From: Nonomuraea wenchangensis
GTDB taxonomy: Bacteria > Actinomycetota > Actinomycetes > Streptosporangiales > Streptosporangiaceae
Length of the DNA: 64,000 nucleotides
Direction: 5' to 3'
Assembly: GCF_900111685.1 (NCBI RefSeq)
Contig: NZ_FOHX01000016.1
Coordinates: forward strand, 1 to 64,000
Position 1 is the first letter of the stretch. Each line of letters starts with the position of its first letter. The notes under the pieces are model-generated. The model worked only from the letters and a program-made list of their open reading frames with translations, was not told the origin of the DNA and made no database searches. The position numbers were made by a program, and so were the translations under genes. Below, one piece after another: positions 13,415 to 22,777 of this stretch.

Positions 13415-14323
13415 TCACCGGTGTGCGCGCAGCGCGGCCAGCACCCATCGGAAGGCCGGGACAGCCGGCGGGGACGGCTCCTGGCCTTTGACGAGGCTCA
13501 GAAGCTGCCAATACCGCTCGACTCGGGGCTCGGCGACCATCTCCAGCCAGGTGATCAGAGCGGCGATCTCCGGGGCGGGCAGATCGTCGGGGATGATCCG
13601 CCTCAGGATCAGGCTCGCCTCGTCCGCCTCCGGCGCGAGCCCGCGCGACAGAGCGGCGCCCGCGTGCTCCAGGGCCAGGGGCCGGAGGTCGAGACCGTAC
13701 TCCAGCCGGTTGTCCCCCTCGCCGCTGAGAACCATCCGCCGGACCGTCCGCCGGAAGCCGTCGTCGCCCACCAGCTCGGCCAGCTCCACCCATGCGCTGA
13801 CCTGTTCGGGGGTCGGGTCCTCCGGGAGATCGGCAGGAAGGTCGCGCATCCATCCCCCGACGAGCGCCGCGTCCTCATCGACGACGTCGGCGAACACGTG
13901 GTCGACGAAGTCGTCGATGATCTGCCGGCGTTCCCGCGCCGAGAGCCGGGCCAGTGCGTTGATCAAGGCGATCTCCTTGGTAGAGCTGTCTCGGTCGGTG
14001 AGAAGACGCAGGACGGACCGGCGGGTCTTCAAGATGCGGATCTCGGCGTCGAGCGCCTTGACGTGGAGGTCCGCCACTTCGCTCAGCGTGACGCGCCTCT
14101 CCAGCACCTGCTGGATGGCGTCGAGACCGAGCCCGAGATCGCGAAGCGTCCGGACCAGGTCCAGCCGCGCGACCGCCTCCGCGTCGTAGAGCCGGTATCC
14201 GCCCTCCGACCTCTGGACCGGCGGTACGACGCCGCTGTCGGACCAGAAACGGATGGTGCGCGCCCGCAGCCCCGTACGCCGTGCCAACTGCCCGATCGTG
14301 TAGAGGCCCGTCACGTCGTTCAT
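13415..14323 (-). CDS. MerR family transcriptional regulator
   Basis: The 302 residues begin with a MerR winged helix: 'YTIGQLARRTGLRARTIRFW', 'SDSGVVPPVQRSEGGYRLYD', 'VARLDLVRTLRDLGLGLDAI'. A coiled-coil dimerisation helix follows, then a long helical effector domain (about 120-300) unlike metal sensors, closer to drug- or ligand-binding MerR proteins. The start is ATG 14323; no strong ribosome-binding site is visible. Upstream is an imperfect dyad around GGTTCCAGCCGGTGGAA that could be its own operator. The ligand and targets are unknown. Confidence 0.9.
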   Translation of the reverse strand: MNDVTGLYTIGQLARRTGLRARTIRFWSDSGVVPPVQRSEGGYRLYDAEAVARLDLVRTLRDLGLGLDAIQQVLERRVTLSEVADLHVKALDAEIRILKTRRSVLRLLTDRDSSTKEIALINALARLSARERRQIIDDFVDHVFADVVDEDAALVGGWMRDLPADLPEDPTPEQVSAWVELAELVGDDGFRRTVRRMVLSGEGDNRLEYGLDLRPLALEHAGAALSRGLAPEADEASLILRRIIPDDLPAPEIAALITWLEMVAEPRVERYWQLLSLVKGQEPSPPAVPAFRWVLAALRAHR

Positions 14324-14517
14324 GGCTTGAACTCTGCACCTTCCACCGGCTGGAACCTCAAGCGATTTCCCACAAGCCGTCGCCCAGAAGCGCCACGACC
14401 TGCCCCTTCGGCGCCGAGTTCCGCATGCTCGGCCAGAACCCGCGCGGCCCTGGCCCCGAGCGTGGCGGCGCGCTCCAGCGGTGGCAGTGTGCGCCCCCGT
14501 TCCCGGCGGACTTTTGG

Positions 14518-16359
<1,842 letters not shown>

Positions 16360-16479
16360 GTGGCTACCTTACGTGGTCGCGGGCGGACGGTACGTGAAGT
16401 TCGCCGAGGGCGAGCGGGAACCCCCGGCACGGAACCACTGGCATGCGGGCACCGGCGCGCGACCACTCGCGTGCGGTCG

Positions 16480-17679
16480 TCAGGGGGCCGCGGCGCCGCC
16501 GACGATCCCTTGCCGATCGTAGGCCACGAGCGCCAGCGCTCCGGTCGCGCAGGCAGCCGCCACCGCCCCCATGACCGCGGGGAACCCGGCGACCTCCGCG
16601 ATCCCGGCCGCCGCCAGCGGCGCGAGCGCCTTGGCCACCGTGATGGGCAGCGCCAGCGCGCCGCTCAGCGACGCGAACGCGGCGGTGCCGTACCGGTCGG
16701 CTATGAGCGCGGGCCGTGCGATCGTGGCCACCCCGAACCCCAGCCCGAACAGCACCACGGCCGCCACGGCCCCGCCGGTGCTGCGTCCGGCCAGCGGCAG
16801 CAGCACCGCCGCGAGCCCCTGCAGCCCGAACATCGCCGCCGTGATCAGCGCCACCCGCCAGCGGGCCTGCAGCCCCGTGGTGACCAGCCGGCCGGTGACC
16901 GACAGCACCCCGAGCAGCCCCGCCACGGTCGCCGCGAACACCGGCGGATGCCCGAGCGCGATCAGGTACGTCACCAGCAGCACCCCCATGACCGACACCG
17001 CCCCGGTCTGGGCGAGGAACCCGGCCGCGAGCAGCCAGAACGGCCGCTCCCGCAGCGCGCCGCCGACGATCGCGCCCCGGTCCGCGCGCGCCGGCGCCGG
17101 CCGGTCGCGCACCGTGAGGGCGTGCAGCGGCACCGCGGTCAGCGCGTAACCGGCGGCGAGCACCATCAGGGCCTGCCGCCAGCCGTACCGGTCAGTCAGG
17201 AACCCGGTGAGCGGCAGGAAGACGCTGGAGGCGAACCCGGCGACCACGGTGACCGTGAGCAGCGCCCGTGCCCGCCGCGCCGGATCGAACCAGGCGACGA
17301 TCACCGCGAACGCGGCCTCGTACAGCACCGCCGCCGACGCGAGGCCCAGCACCGCGCACACGGCGTACAGCTCGGCCACGGAGCGCACCTGTGACCAGGC
17401 CAGCACCGCCGCCGCGCCCAGCAGCGACCCGGCCGTCATCAGGCCGCGCCCGCCGCGCCGGTCCAGCAGGCGCCCGACGACGGGCGCCGCCACCCCCGAG
17501 ACCAGCACCGACAGCGTGATCGCCCCGGTCAGCGCGGTGACCCCGGTGTCCAGGTCGCGCGTCATCGGCGGGATGAACACCGAGAAGGCGTAGTAGAGCA
17601 CGCCGTAGCCGGCGGTCTGGGTGATCGCGAGCGCGGCCACCATGCGGGCCCGCGCGCCCGGAGAAAGATCGTCGATCAC
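16480..17679 (-). CDS. MFS transporter
   Basis: The 399 residues show about 12 hydrophobic segments. The conserved loop 2-3 motif 'GRLLDRRGGRGLM' of major facilitators is at about 68-80. A repeat of the half occurs after a cytoplasmic loop at about 190-205 ('VRDRPAPARADRG'). The start is GTG 17679. Relatives are proton-driven exporters or oxalate/formate-like carriers; the substrate cannot be told. It is divergent from the SDR gene with a 35-bp gap, so their promoters overlap. Confidence 0.88.
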   Translation of the reverse strand: MIDDLSPGARARMVAALAITQTAGYGVLYYAFSVFIPPMTRDLDTGVTALTGAITLSVLVSGVAAPVVGRLLDRRGGRGLMTAGSLLGAAAVLAWSQVRSVAELYAVCAVLGLASAAVLYEAAFAVIVAWFDPARRARALLTVTVVAGFASSVFLPLTGFLTDRYGWRQALMVLAAGYALTAVPLHALTVRDRPAPARADRGAIVGGALRERPFWLLAAGFLAQTGAVSVMGVLLVTYLIALGHPPVFAATVAGLLGVLSVTGRLVTTGLQARWRVALITAAMFGLQGLAAVLLPLAGRSTGGAVAAVVLFGLGFGVATIARPALIADRYGTAAFASLSGALALPITVAKALAPLAAAGIAEVAGFPAVMGAVAAACATGALALVAYDRQGIVGGAAAP

Positions 17680-17714
17680 TCCGTCGACCTTATCCCCGTG
17701 GGTAGCGTCGGGGC

Positions 17715-18476
17715 ATGACTCCCTCTTACGTGGTGACCGGTGGCGGACGCGGCATCGGGCGGGCGGTGACCGAGCGGCTGCTGGCGGGCGGCGGCGCGGT
17801 GGTCGTCATCGAGAGCGACGCCGAAGCCCTCGACGAGGCCGGGGCCGGCGGTGTGCCGGTGGTCGGTGACGCGGCGGACGAGCGGGTGGCCGCGCGGGCC
17901 GCCGCCCTCGCCCAGGAGCACGGCACGCTGCGCGGCTGGGTCAACAACGCGGCCGTCTTCCGCGACGCCTCCGTGCACGCCTCGCCGATCTCCGAGGTCA
18001 GGGCGCTGATCGCGGCTAACCTGGACCTGGCCGTGGTCGGCTGCGCCACGGCCGTCCGTGCCTTCCTCGCCGCCGGCGGGCCGGGGGCGATCGTCAACGT
18101 CACCTCCCATCAAGCGACCCGGGCGGTGCCCGGCGGGCTGCCGTACGCGACGGCCAAGGCCGCCGTCGAGGGGCTGACCAGGTCGCTGGCCGTCGAGTAC
18201 GGCAGGCGCGGCATCCGGGTCAACGCCGTCGCCCCCGGCACGGTGGCGACCGAGCGGTATCTGGCGTTCCTGGCCGGGCTGGGGGAGGAGGCGGCGGCGG
18301 CCGTGGAGGAGCAGCTCGCGGTGCTGCATCCCCTGGGGCGGGTGGCGGAGCCGGCCGAGGTGGCGGCCGTCGTGGCCTACCTGCTGTCGGACGACGCGGC
18401 GTTCGTCAACGGCGCGACCGTGCCGGTGGACGGCGGGCGTACGGTGCTCGGGCTCGACCCGGAAGCCAGGGAATGA
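17715..18476 (+). CDS. SDR family NAD(P)-dependent oxidoreductase
   Basis: The 253 residues form a classical short-chain dehydrogenase: cofactor motif TGGGRGIG (8-15), 'VNNAAVF' (NNAG variant), active-site Ser in 'VNVTSHQATR', catalytic 'YATAKAAVEG' (Tyr-x3-Lys), and 'VNAVAPGTVATE'. Acidic residues after strand 2 (ESDAEAL) favour NAD over NADP. The substrate is unknown. Its stop codon overlaps the Zur-like box of the downstream L31 gene. Confidence 0.92.
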   Translation: MTPSYVVTGGGRGIGRAVTERLLAGGGAVVVIESDAEALDEAGAGGVPVVGDAADERVAARAAALAQEHGTLRGWVNNAAVFRDASVHASPISEVRALIAANLDLAVVGCATAVRAFLAAGGPGAIVNVTSHQATRAVPGGLPYATAKAAVEGLTRSLAVEYGRRGIRVNAVAPGTVATERYLAFLAGLGEEAAAAVEEQLAVLHPLGRVAEPAEVAAVVAYLLSDDAAFVNGATVPVDGGRTVLGLDPEARE

Positions 18477-18488
18477 AAACCGTTGCCA
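18474..18488 (+). promoter_or_regulatory. Zur-like box before type B L31
   Basis: TGAAAACCGTTGCCA has dyad symmetry (TG..AAC-c-GTT..CA) and resembles the actinobacterial Zur operator (TGAAAATnATTTTCA type). It lies 16 bp upstream of the start of a zinc-free L31 paralogue, a standard Zur target. Confidence 0.5.
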
Positions 18489-18504
18489 TCTGGTTGAGCG
18501 GGAC

Positions 18505-18750
18505 ATGCGAAAGAACCTGCACCCCGCGTACCGTCCCGTCGTCTTCCGCGACCCCAGCGTGGGCTTCGCCTTCCTCACCCGTTCGACCCGTACGAGCGGG
18601 GCGACGATCGAGTGGGAGGACGGCCGGACCTACCCGGTCGTCGACGTGGACGTCTCGTCCGCCAGCCACCCCTTCTACACCGGTCGCGGCCGGGTCATCG
18701 ACTCCGCCGGCCGCGTCGAGCGGTTCAACCAGCGTTACGGCAAGAAGTGA
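18505..18750 (+). CDS. rpmE2: 50S ribosomal protein L31 type B (zinc-free)
   Basis: The 81 residues match type B L31: 'MRKNLHPAYRPVVFRDPSVG', 'FLTRSTRTS', 'VDVSSASHPFYTGRGRV', 'RVERFNQRYGKK'. It lacks the CxxC zinc pair of type A L31. Under zinc starvation this form replaces the zinc form in the ribosome, which is normally controlled by Zur, as the box at 18474 suggests. The start ATG has GAGCGGGA upstream. A GC hairpin follows the stop. Confidence 0.95.
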   Translation: MRKNLHPAYRPVVFRDPSVGFAFLTRSTRTSGATIEWEDGRTYPVVDVDVSSASHPFYTGRGRVIDSAGRVERFNQRYGKK

Positions 18751-18756
18751 TCAGGA

Positions 18757-18773
18757 CCCGCCCAAGAGGCGGG
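18757..18773 (+). terminator. Short GC hairpin after L31
   Basis: CCCGCC-CAAGA-GGCGGG lies 6 bp after the stop codon. There is no T-run. Confidence 0.5.
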
Positions 18774-18836
18774 CATGCCGGAACTACCGGCGGGTAAAAG
18801 TTCTCCACCGGCGTGAGAGCAGCAGTGGTGGAGCGA

Positions 18837-19076
18837 ATGGGTCTCTCTGGAAGGGAACGCCGCATACTCGCCCAGATCGAGCAGGCCCTGGAGCGAGAGG
18901 ATCCCGAGCTGGCCCGGCGGGTCGCGGCCATCAACAGGATCGAGGCGGTCGGCGGCCTGCCGGAGCGGCCCTACGGGGGCCGCGCCCGTCTGTGGGCGCT
19001 GACCCACGGGTGGGTGATCGTCGTCGCGGTCGCGCTGGTGGTCGTGTCACTGCTCGTAGCGGTCCTGGCCACCTGA
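18837..19076 (+). CDS. DUF3040 small membrane protein
   Basis: About 79 residues begin with the DUF3040 signature 'MGLSGRERRILAQIEQALE', then 'DPELARRV'. One transmembrane helix at the C-terminus is visible (WVIVVAVALVVVSLLVAVLA). These small actinobacterial membrane proteins have no assigned function. ATG 18837 was chosen because it matches the family start; in-frame GTG codons at 18813, 18825 and 18828 are alternatives. The gene converges with the next one, and their 3' ends overlap by 30 bp. Confidence 0.75.
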   Translation: MGLSGRERRILAQIEQALEREDPELARRVAAINRIEAVGGLPERPYGGRARLWALTHGWVIVVAVALVVVSLLVAVLAT

Positions 19077-19328
19077 ACCCGACCGGGATCGGCGGCCCGA
19101 GCTGCGGTGCCGGATCACCAGCAGGTCGACGGCGGCGACGACCGCCACGGCCGCCGCGATGGCCGCCTCCCAGCGCCAGACCTCCTCGCCGGTGCTCATG
19201 GCGCGGATCGCGAAGAACACCGCCGCGGCGACGGCGAGCACCAGCGCCACCATCGACAGGACCCGCCGCGCCCGCAGTGGGCTGCGCGCGGTGAGGGGCT
19301 CCGTGCCCGTACGGTCACGTAGCCACAT
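19047..19328 (-). CDS. DUF6343-type small membrane protein
   Basis: The 93 residues begin 'MWLRDRTGTEPLTARSPLRA' as in the DUF6343 family. Two hydrophobic helices follow (about 24-42 and 55-72) and the tail is basic and Gly/Ser-rich. Start ATG 19328 has a strong GGAGAGGAGA site. Its function is unknown. Its 3' end overlaps the convergent DUF3040 gene. Confidence 0.75.
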   Translation of the reverse strand: MWLRDRTGTEPLTARSPLRARRVLSMVALVLAVAAAVFFAIRAMSTGEEVWRWEAAIAAAVAVVAAVDLLVIRHRSSGRRSRSGSGGQDRYEQ

Positions 19329-19355
19329 GATCGTCTCCTCTCCGGCGTGGAGCGG

Positions 19356-20063
19356 TCAGGCCAGGCATCTCAGGGCGCCGGCCAGGCGCGGGTCGAGCCC
19401 GTGGGAGGCGGGCAGCCGGCCCACCGTCGCCGCCACGAACTCCGGGTAGGACAGCGTCGCCGTCACCCCGTCCAGCGCCACCCAGACATCATCGGCCGTC
19501 TGCTCGACCTGCACCTTCGAGTCGCTCTCGGCCAGCGCGAACCGGCCGACCGCGGTCCGCCACAACGTCCGGTCGTCGGCCTCGTCCTCTGAGACCGGGG
19601 CCTCGACGTCGTCGGCGTGGGTCGCGTACTCGGAGTCGTAGTGGAAGGTCTGGTGCCCGTTGGGATAGGGCCCGGCCATCGTCTCCAGCATGGCGTCCGG
19701 GCCCAGCTCGCGCATGCGGCGCCGGGTGTCGCCGTTCTTCTCGCGCCACTCCCGCAGGACGTCCTCGACCGGCAGGTCGCGGCGCTCGCGTACGCACCAC
19801 TCGTTGAAGTCCTCGTAGCCGCTGATGCCCTCGGCGGACATCCGGCTCATCAGCTCGGGCACGGTCCCGTCGAGGACCGCGTGGTTGTACATCTCCTCGC
19901 CCGCCAGGTGCGCGAGCACGTCGCGGACCGTCCAGCCCGTGCAGTGGGACGGCCGCAGCCAGCCGCTGTCGTCCAGCCCGGCGAAGAACCGGTCCAGCCT
20001 GGCCGCCTCGGCGTCGAAGATGTCGAACGGGTCGAATTCACGCAGCGGGTCGTCCTCAGCCAT
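19356..20063 (-). CDS. Maleylpyruvate isomerase-type mycothiol-dependent protein
   Basis: The 235 residues have the MDMPI/DinB N-terminal helical bundle: 'LDRFFAGLDDSGWLRPSHCT', 'GWTVRDVLAHLAGEE' with the metal-binding His, and 'HYDSEYATHADDVEAP'. The C-terminal part is a small alpha/beta domain of the MDMPI_C kind. Family members use mycothiol as cofactor or bind metal; the real substrate is unknown. It is a second DinB-type protein in the window, unlike 12504-13148 in detail. ATG 20063. Confidence 0.85.
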   Translation of the reverse strand: MAEDDPLREFDPFDIFDAEAARLDRFFAGLDDSGWLRPSHCTGWTVRDVLAHLAGEEMYNHAVLDGTVPELMSRMSAEGISGYEDFNEWCVRERRDLPVEDVLREWREKNGDTRRRMRELGPDAMLETMAGPYPNGHQTFHYDSEYATHADDVEAPVSEDEADDRTLWRTAVGRFALAESDSKVQVEQTADDVWVALDGVTATLSYPEFVAATVGRLPASHGLDPRLAGALRCLA

Positions 20064-20094
20064 ACTCCGGACGCTACCCGTGATGTCCCGCCTT

Positions 20095-20817
20095 TCACCG
20101 AGCCTTGCTGATCAGGGGCCCGGCGTCGGACCTGGCCTGCTGGTATTCGGCGGCGCACGAGGGCGCCCGGTCGGCGGGCACCCAGCCGCCCTTGGCGATG
20201 GCGGCGTTGCGCACCGGATCGGCGCCGTAGAGCAGGCAGGCGAACGTGGCCGACTCCTCCTCCCCGGCCAGGTGGCCGAGGCCGGCGTGTCCGGCGGCGA
20301 GCAGATGGCGGGCCTCGGCGGCGGGGATCGCCTGCTCGGGCCGGTCGGCGACCAGCGTGAGCGCGGCCAGGCGGTCGGCCCGGCCCGCGTCGTCCGGCAG
20401 GCCGCCCAGCGTGCCGAGGGCGTGGCCGAGCTCGTGGTGGAAGAAGGCGGTCAGCGCGGCCTCGACGCGGCGGCCGGCGGTGCGGGCGTCGGCCTCCTCG
20501 GTCTCGGAGATGCCGTTGAGCGTGCTCCGCAGCCGGTCGACCAGGGAGTAGCAGATCGTGATGCGGCTCTCGCGGGCGTCCCAGGCGGCCGAGCGCCCGT
20601 CGCAGTCGCGGGCGACGACCTCGACCGCCCGCGGCGGCCTGATCTTCGTACGCAGCGCGTCGCTCTCCTTGAGCAGCCGCCGGGCCTGCTCCGCGCGTTC
20701 GGAGCCGGCGGGCTCGAACCGCACGGCGGGAGGCGAGGCGGCCGGAGGGGACGGTGTGGGGGCCGCTCCCAGCGCGCTCGCCATGCTCAGGGCCAGGGCG
20801 GCGAGGGAGTGCGGCAT
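20095..20817 (-). CDS. DUF4344 secreted metallopeptidase-like protein
   Basis: The 240 residues carry a Sec signal peptide (MPHSLAALALSMASALGAAP) and an Ala/Pro-rich linker. The DUF4344 domain has 'CDGRSAAWDARESRITICYS' followed by the zinc motif HELGH in 'FFHHELGHAL'. A later Glu/Cys region (EEESATFACLLYG) supplies the third ligand in relatives. It is probably an extracellular metallopeptidase of unknown target. ATG 20817 was preferred to the upstream 20865 because it has GGAAGGAG and starts the signal peptide. Confidence 0.8.
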   Translation of the reverse strand: MPHSLAALALSMASALGAAPTPSPPAASPPAVRFEPAGSERAEQARRLLKESDALRTKIRPPRAVEVVARDCDGRSAAWDARESRITICYSLVDRLRSTLNGISETEEADARTAGRRVEAALTAFFHHELGHALGTLGGLPDDAGRADRLAALTLVADRPEQAIPAAEARHLLAAGHAGLGHLAGEEESATFACLLYGADPVRNAAIAKGGWVPADRAPSCAAEYQQARSDAGPLISKAR

Positions 20818-20920
20818 GCGGGGGGCTCCTTCCCTATGGAGGGTCGCGGCGGTGCGACCTACCATGCGGCGATCAGCTGATCGCTAAACCCCTGCCCAGG
20901 TAAAACCTCGTGAAAAGCCG

Positions 20921-20952
20921 GAGGCCCGGCCCCCGCGAGGGGACCGGGCCTC
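20921..20952 (-). terminator. Strong terminator of the secreted-protein gene
   Basis: A 14-bp stem (13 paired), GAGGCCCGGCCCCC / GGGGACCGGGCCTC, with a 4-nt loop is followed on the minus strand by CGGCTTTT. It lies just after the stop at 20967. Confidence 0.8.
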
Positions 20953-20966
20953 AGGAGTGGTGCTGC

Positions 20967-21710
20967 TCAGCGACGCCACCAGGAACCGTAGACGCGCACG
21001 TAGTCGGCGCGGCTCGTCGAGCTGTTGAGCTCGTCGTTCCCGGCGAACGAAGCGCGGAACCAGCCGCTCTTGTACGCCTTGGTCTTGGCGAAGAACTTGC
21101 CGTCCCACTTCGTCGTGGTGGAAGTGACCCACTTCCAGGCGCTGTGGCCGTTGGCACGGTAGAAGATGTTCACCTTCTCGCCGCGGACGCCCTTCCACCG
21201 GTGGTCATCGGCCTGGAGCCGACCGGAGAAGTAGATCGACTTGCCCTTGCGGACCTTGTGCGGCTCGGCCTCGAAGCGCGAGACGCGCGTGTCGGCCTTG
21301 GTCTTGGCGAGCTCGACCGCGAAGTACGCGTCGTCCTTCGCCACTTCCTTGCCGGCGCCGTCGAACGCCACGGCCGTGGCCTTCCACTTGCCGAAGGCGT
21401 CACCGTCGGTGAAGCCGACCGAGAAGCGCCAGCTCTCCAGCGGCTTGACGTCCTTGGCGCGCAGCGTGTTGACGCCGTCCACCGGAGCCACGGTCACTTC
21501 GACCTTCTTGACGTCCGAGCCGGCCCGGACGTGAATGAACGCGGTGGTCTCCGCGCCCTTCTTGACCACGACCGGATTCGGCGTGATGCTGCGGATGAAC
21601 AGGCGGGTGTCCGCCTTGGTGGCAGTGCTGGCGGAGGCGGCCCCCGCCCCCGTTACGAGCATGGCCCCGCCCACGAGGGCGGAGACGAAACCCAGTGCGA
21701 TCTTTCTCAT
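20967..21710 (-). CDS. Secreted beta-rich protein, hypothetical
   Basis: A Sec signal peptide (MRKIALGFVSALVGGAMLVT...ASAS) is followed by two beta-sandwich-like halves. Residues about 35-135 are 'ITPNPVVVKKGAETTAFIHV'. Residues about 140-247 repeat the pattern 'VRKGKSIYFSGRLQADD' and continue 'FYRANGHSAWKWVTSTTTKW', as in Streptosporangiales secreted proteins with calcium/Ig-like repeats. It is lysine-rich and not lipidated. Function is unknown; it may be a cell-envelope or exoproteome protein. Its own terminator follows. Confidence 0.7.
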   Translation of the reverse strand: MRKIALGFVSALVGGAMLVTGAGAASASTATKADTRLFIRSITPNPVVVKKGAETTAFIHVRAGSDVKKVEVTVAPVDGVNTLRAKDVKPLESWRFSVGFTDGDAFGKWKATAVAFDGAGKEVAKDDAYFAVELAKTKADTRVSRFEAEPHKVRKGKSIYFSGRLQADDHRWKGVRGEKVNIFYRANGHSAWKWVTSTTTKWDGKFFAKTKAYKSGWFRASFAGNDELNSSTSRADYVRVYGSWWRR

Positions 21711-21901
21711 GAGGGTGCTGATTCCTCTCCCCGTATCGCTTCAGAGCCGGCCCGGGGTGGCCGGACTCCCTCTACTACTTTGAGGCACGAAAAGGGGCAA
21801 AGGTTGGCTAAAGTTACGAGAAATTTTTGATCACGGCGTTAACCTGCACTTATGTGACCCAAATTCTTTTTCGGGCTCCTTGACCTACTACAGTCTGTGC
21901 C

Positions 21902-22774
21902 ATGACGGACGTCTACACGCTCGGCGAGCCCCTCGGCGTGGTCACCAGCGGCCGGGTCCGCCACGACGGGGAGGCCAGGCTCGACGTCTGCGGGCCTGAG
22001 CTCACGCTGGCCGTGGCGCTCGCCAGGCTCGGCCACGACTGCGCCTACCTCGGCAAAGTAGGCGGCGACGAGCTCGGCGCGCGGGTGCTGACCGTGCTGC
22101 GCGGCGAGGGCGTGGACGTGACGGACATGCGGGTGTCCGAAGGGCTGCCGACGGGCCTGCTGCTCAGGGAGAGCCGTGTCGGCCGCGAGCCGCGCACGGC
22201 GCACTACCGCGCCGGTTCGGCCGGCTCGCTCCTGTCGCCGGGCAACGTCCCGATCGACCGGGTGGGCGCGGCCAAGATGCTGCACGTCACCGGCCTCACG
22301 GCCGCGCTCGGCATCGACGCCCAGGACGCGGTGCGCGCCGCCGTCAGCGCCGCGCGCAACGCCGGCGTGGTGATCTCCTTCGCCGTCGAGTACGTCCCGG
22401 AGCTCTGGCCGTCGGTCCGCGAGGCCGAGGAGGTGCTGAGCGAGCTGGCCTGCGCCTCCCACCTGCTCTTCCTCCGCCAGGACGAGCTCGACCTGGTCAA
22501 GCCCGCCCTCACCCCGGAGCGGGAGGTGGTCGTGGACCGCGGCGCGAAGGGCGCCACCGTACGCGCCGACCGCATGCGCTACGACGTCCAGGGCTGGCAG
22601 CTGCCGGTGGTGGACCCGTCGGGCGCGGGGGAGGCGTTCGCGGCCGGCTACATCAGCGCCGCCCTGGACGGTCTCACCCCGCAGGAACGCCTGCACCGCG
22701 GGGCGCTGTTGAGCGCCGCCGCGGTGACGGGCGTCAGCGACTGGCAGGGGTTGCCCACCAGGGCCGAGCTGTGA
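21902..22774 (+). CDS. PfkB family carbohydrate kinase with Glu in the GAGD motif
   Basis: The 290 residues have the ribokinase fold: 'LVKPALTPEREVVVDRGAKG' (adenine-binding DxGxxG region, about 212-217) and the terminal anion-hole motif, which here reads SGAGEAF (240-246). In active PfkB kinases this is GAGD with Asp as catalytic base; residue 244 is Glu. The substrate-side start 'GEPLGVVTSG' is also unusual. It may be a weak kinase or a binding protein. It faces the GH87 gene tail to tail with a 3-bp gap. An AT-rich promoter lies upstream (21790-21890). Confidence 0.85.
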   Translation: MTDVYTLGEPLGVVTSGRVRHDGEARLDVCGPELTLAVALARLGHDCAYLGKVGGDELGARVLTVLRGEGVDVTDMRVSEGLPTGLLLRESRVGREPRTAHYRAGSAGSLLSPGNVPIDRVGAAKMLHVTGLTAALGIDAQDAVRAAVSAARNAGVVISFAVEYVPELWPSVREAEEVLSELACASHLLFLRQDELDLVKPALTPEREVVVDRGAKGATVRADRMRYDVQGWQLPVVDPSGAGEAFAAGYISAALDGLTPQERLHRGALLSAAAVTGVSDWQGLPTRAEL

Positions 22775-22777
22775 CGG

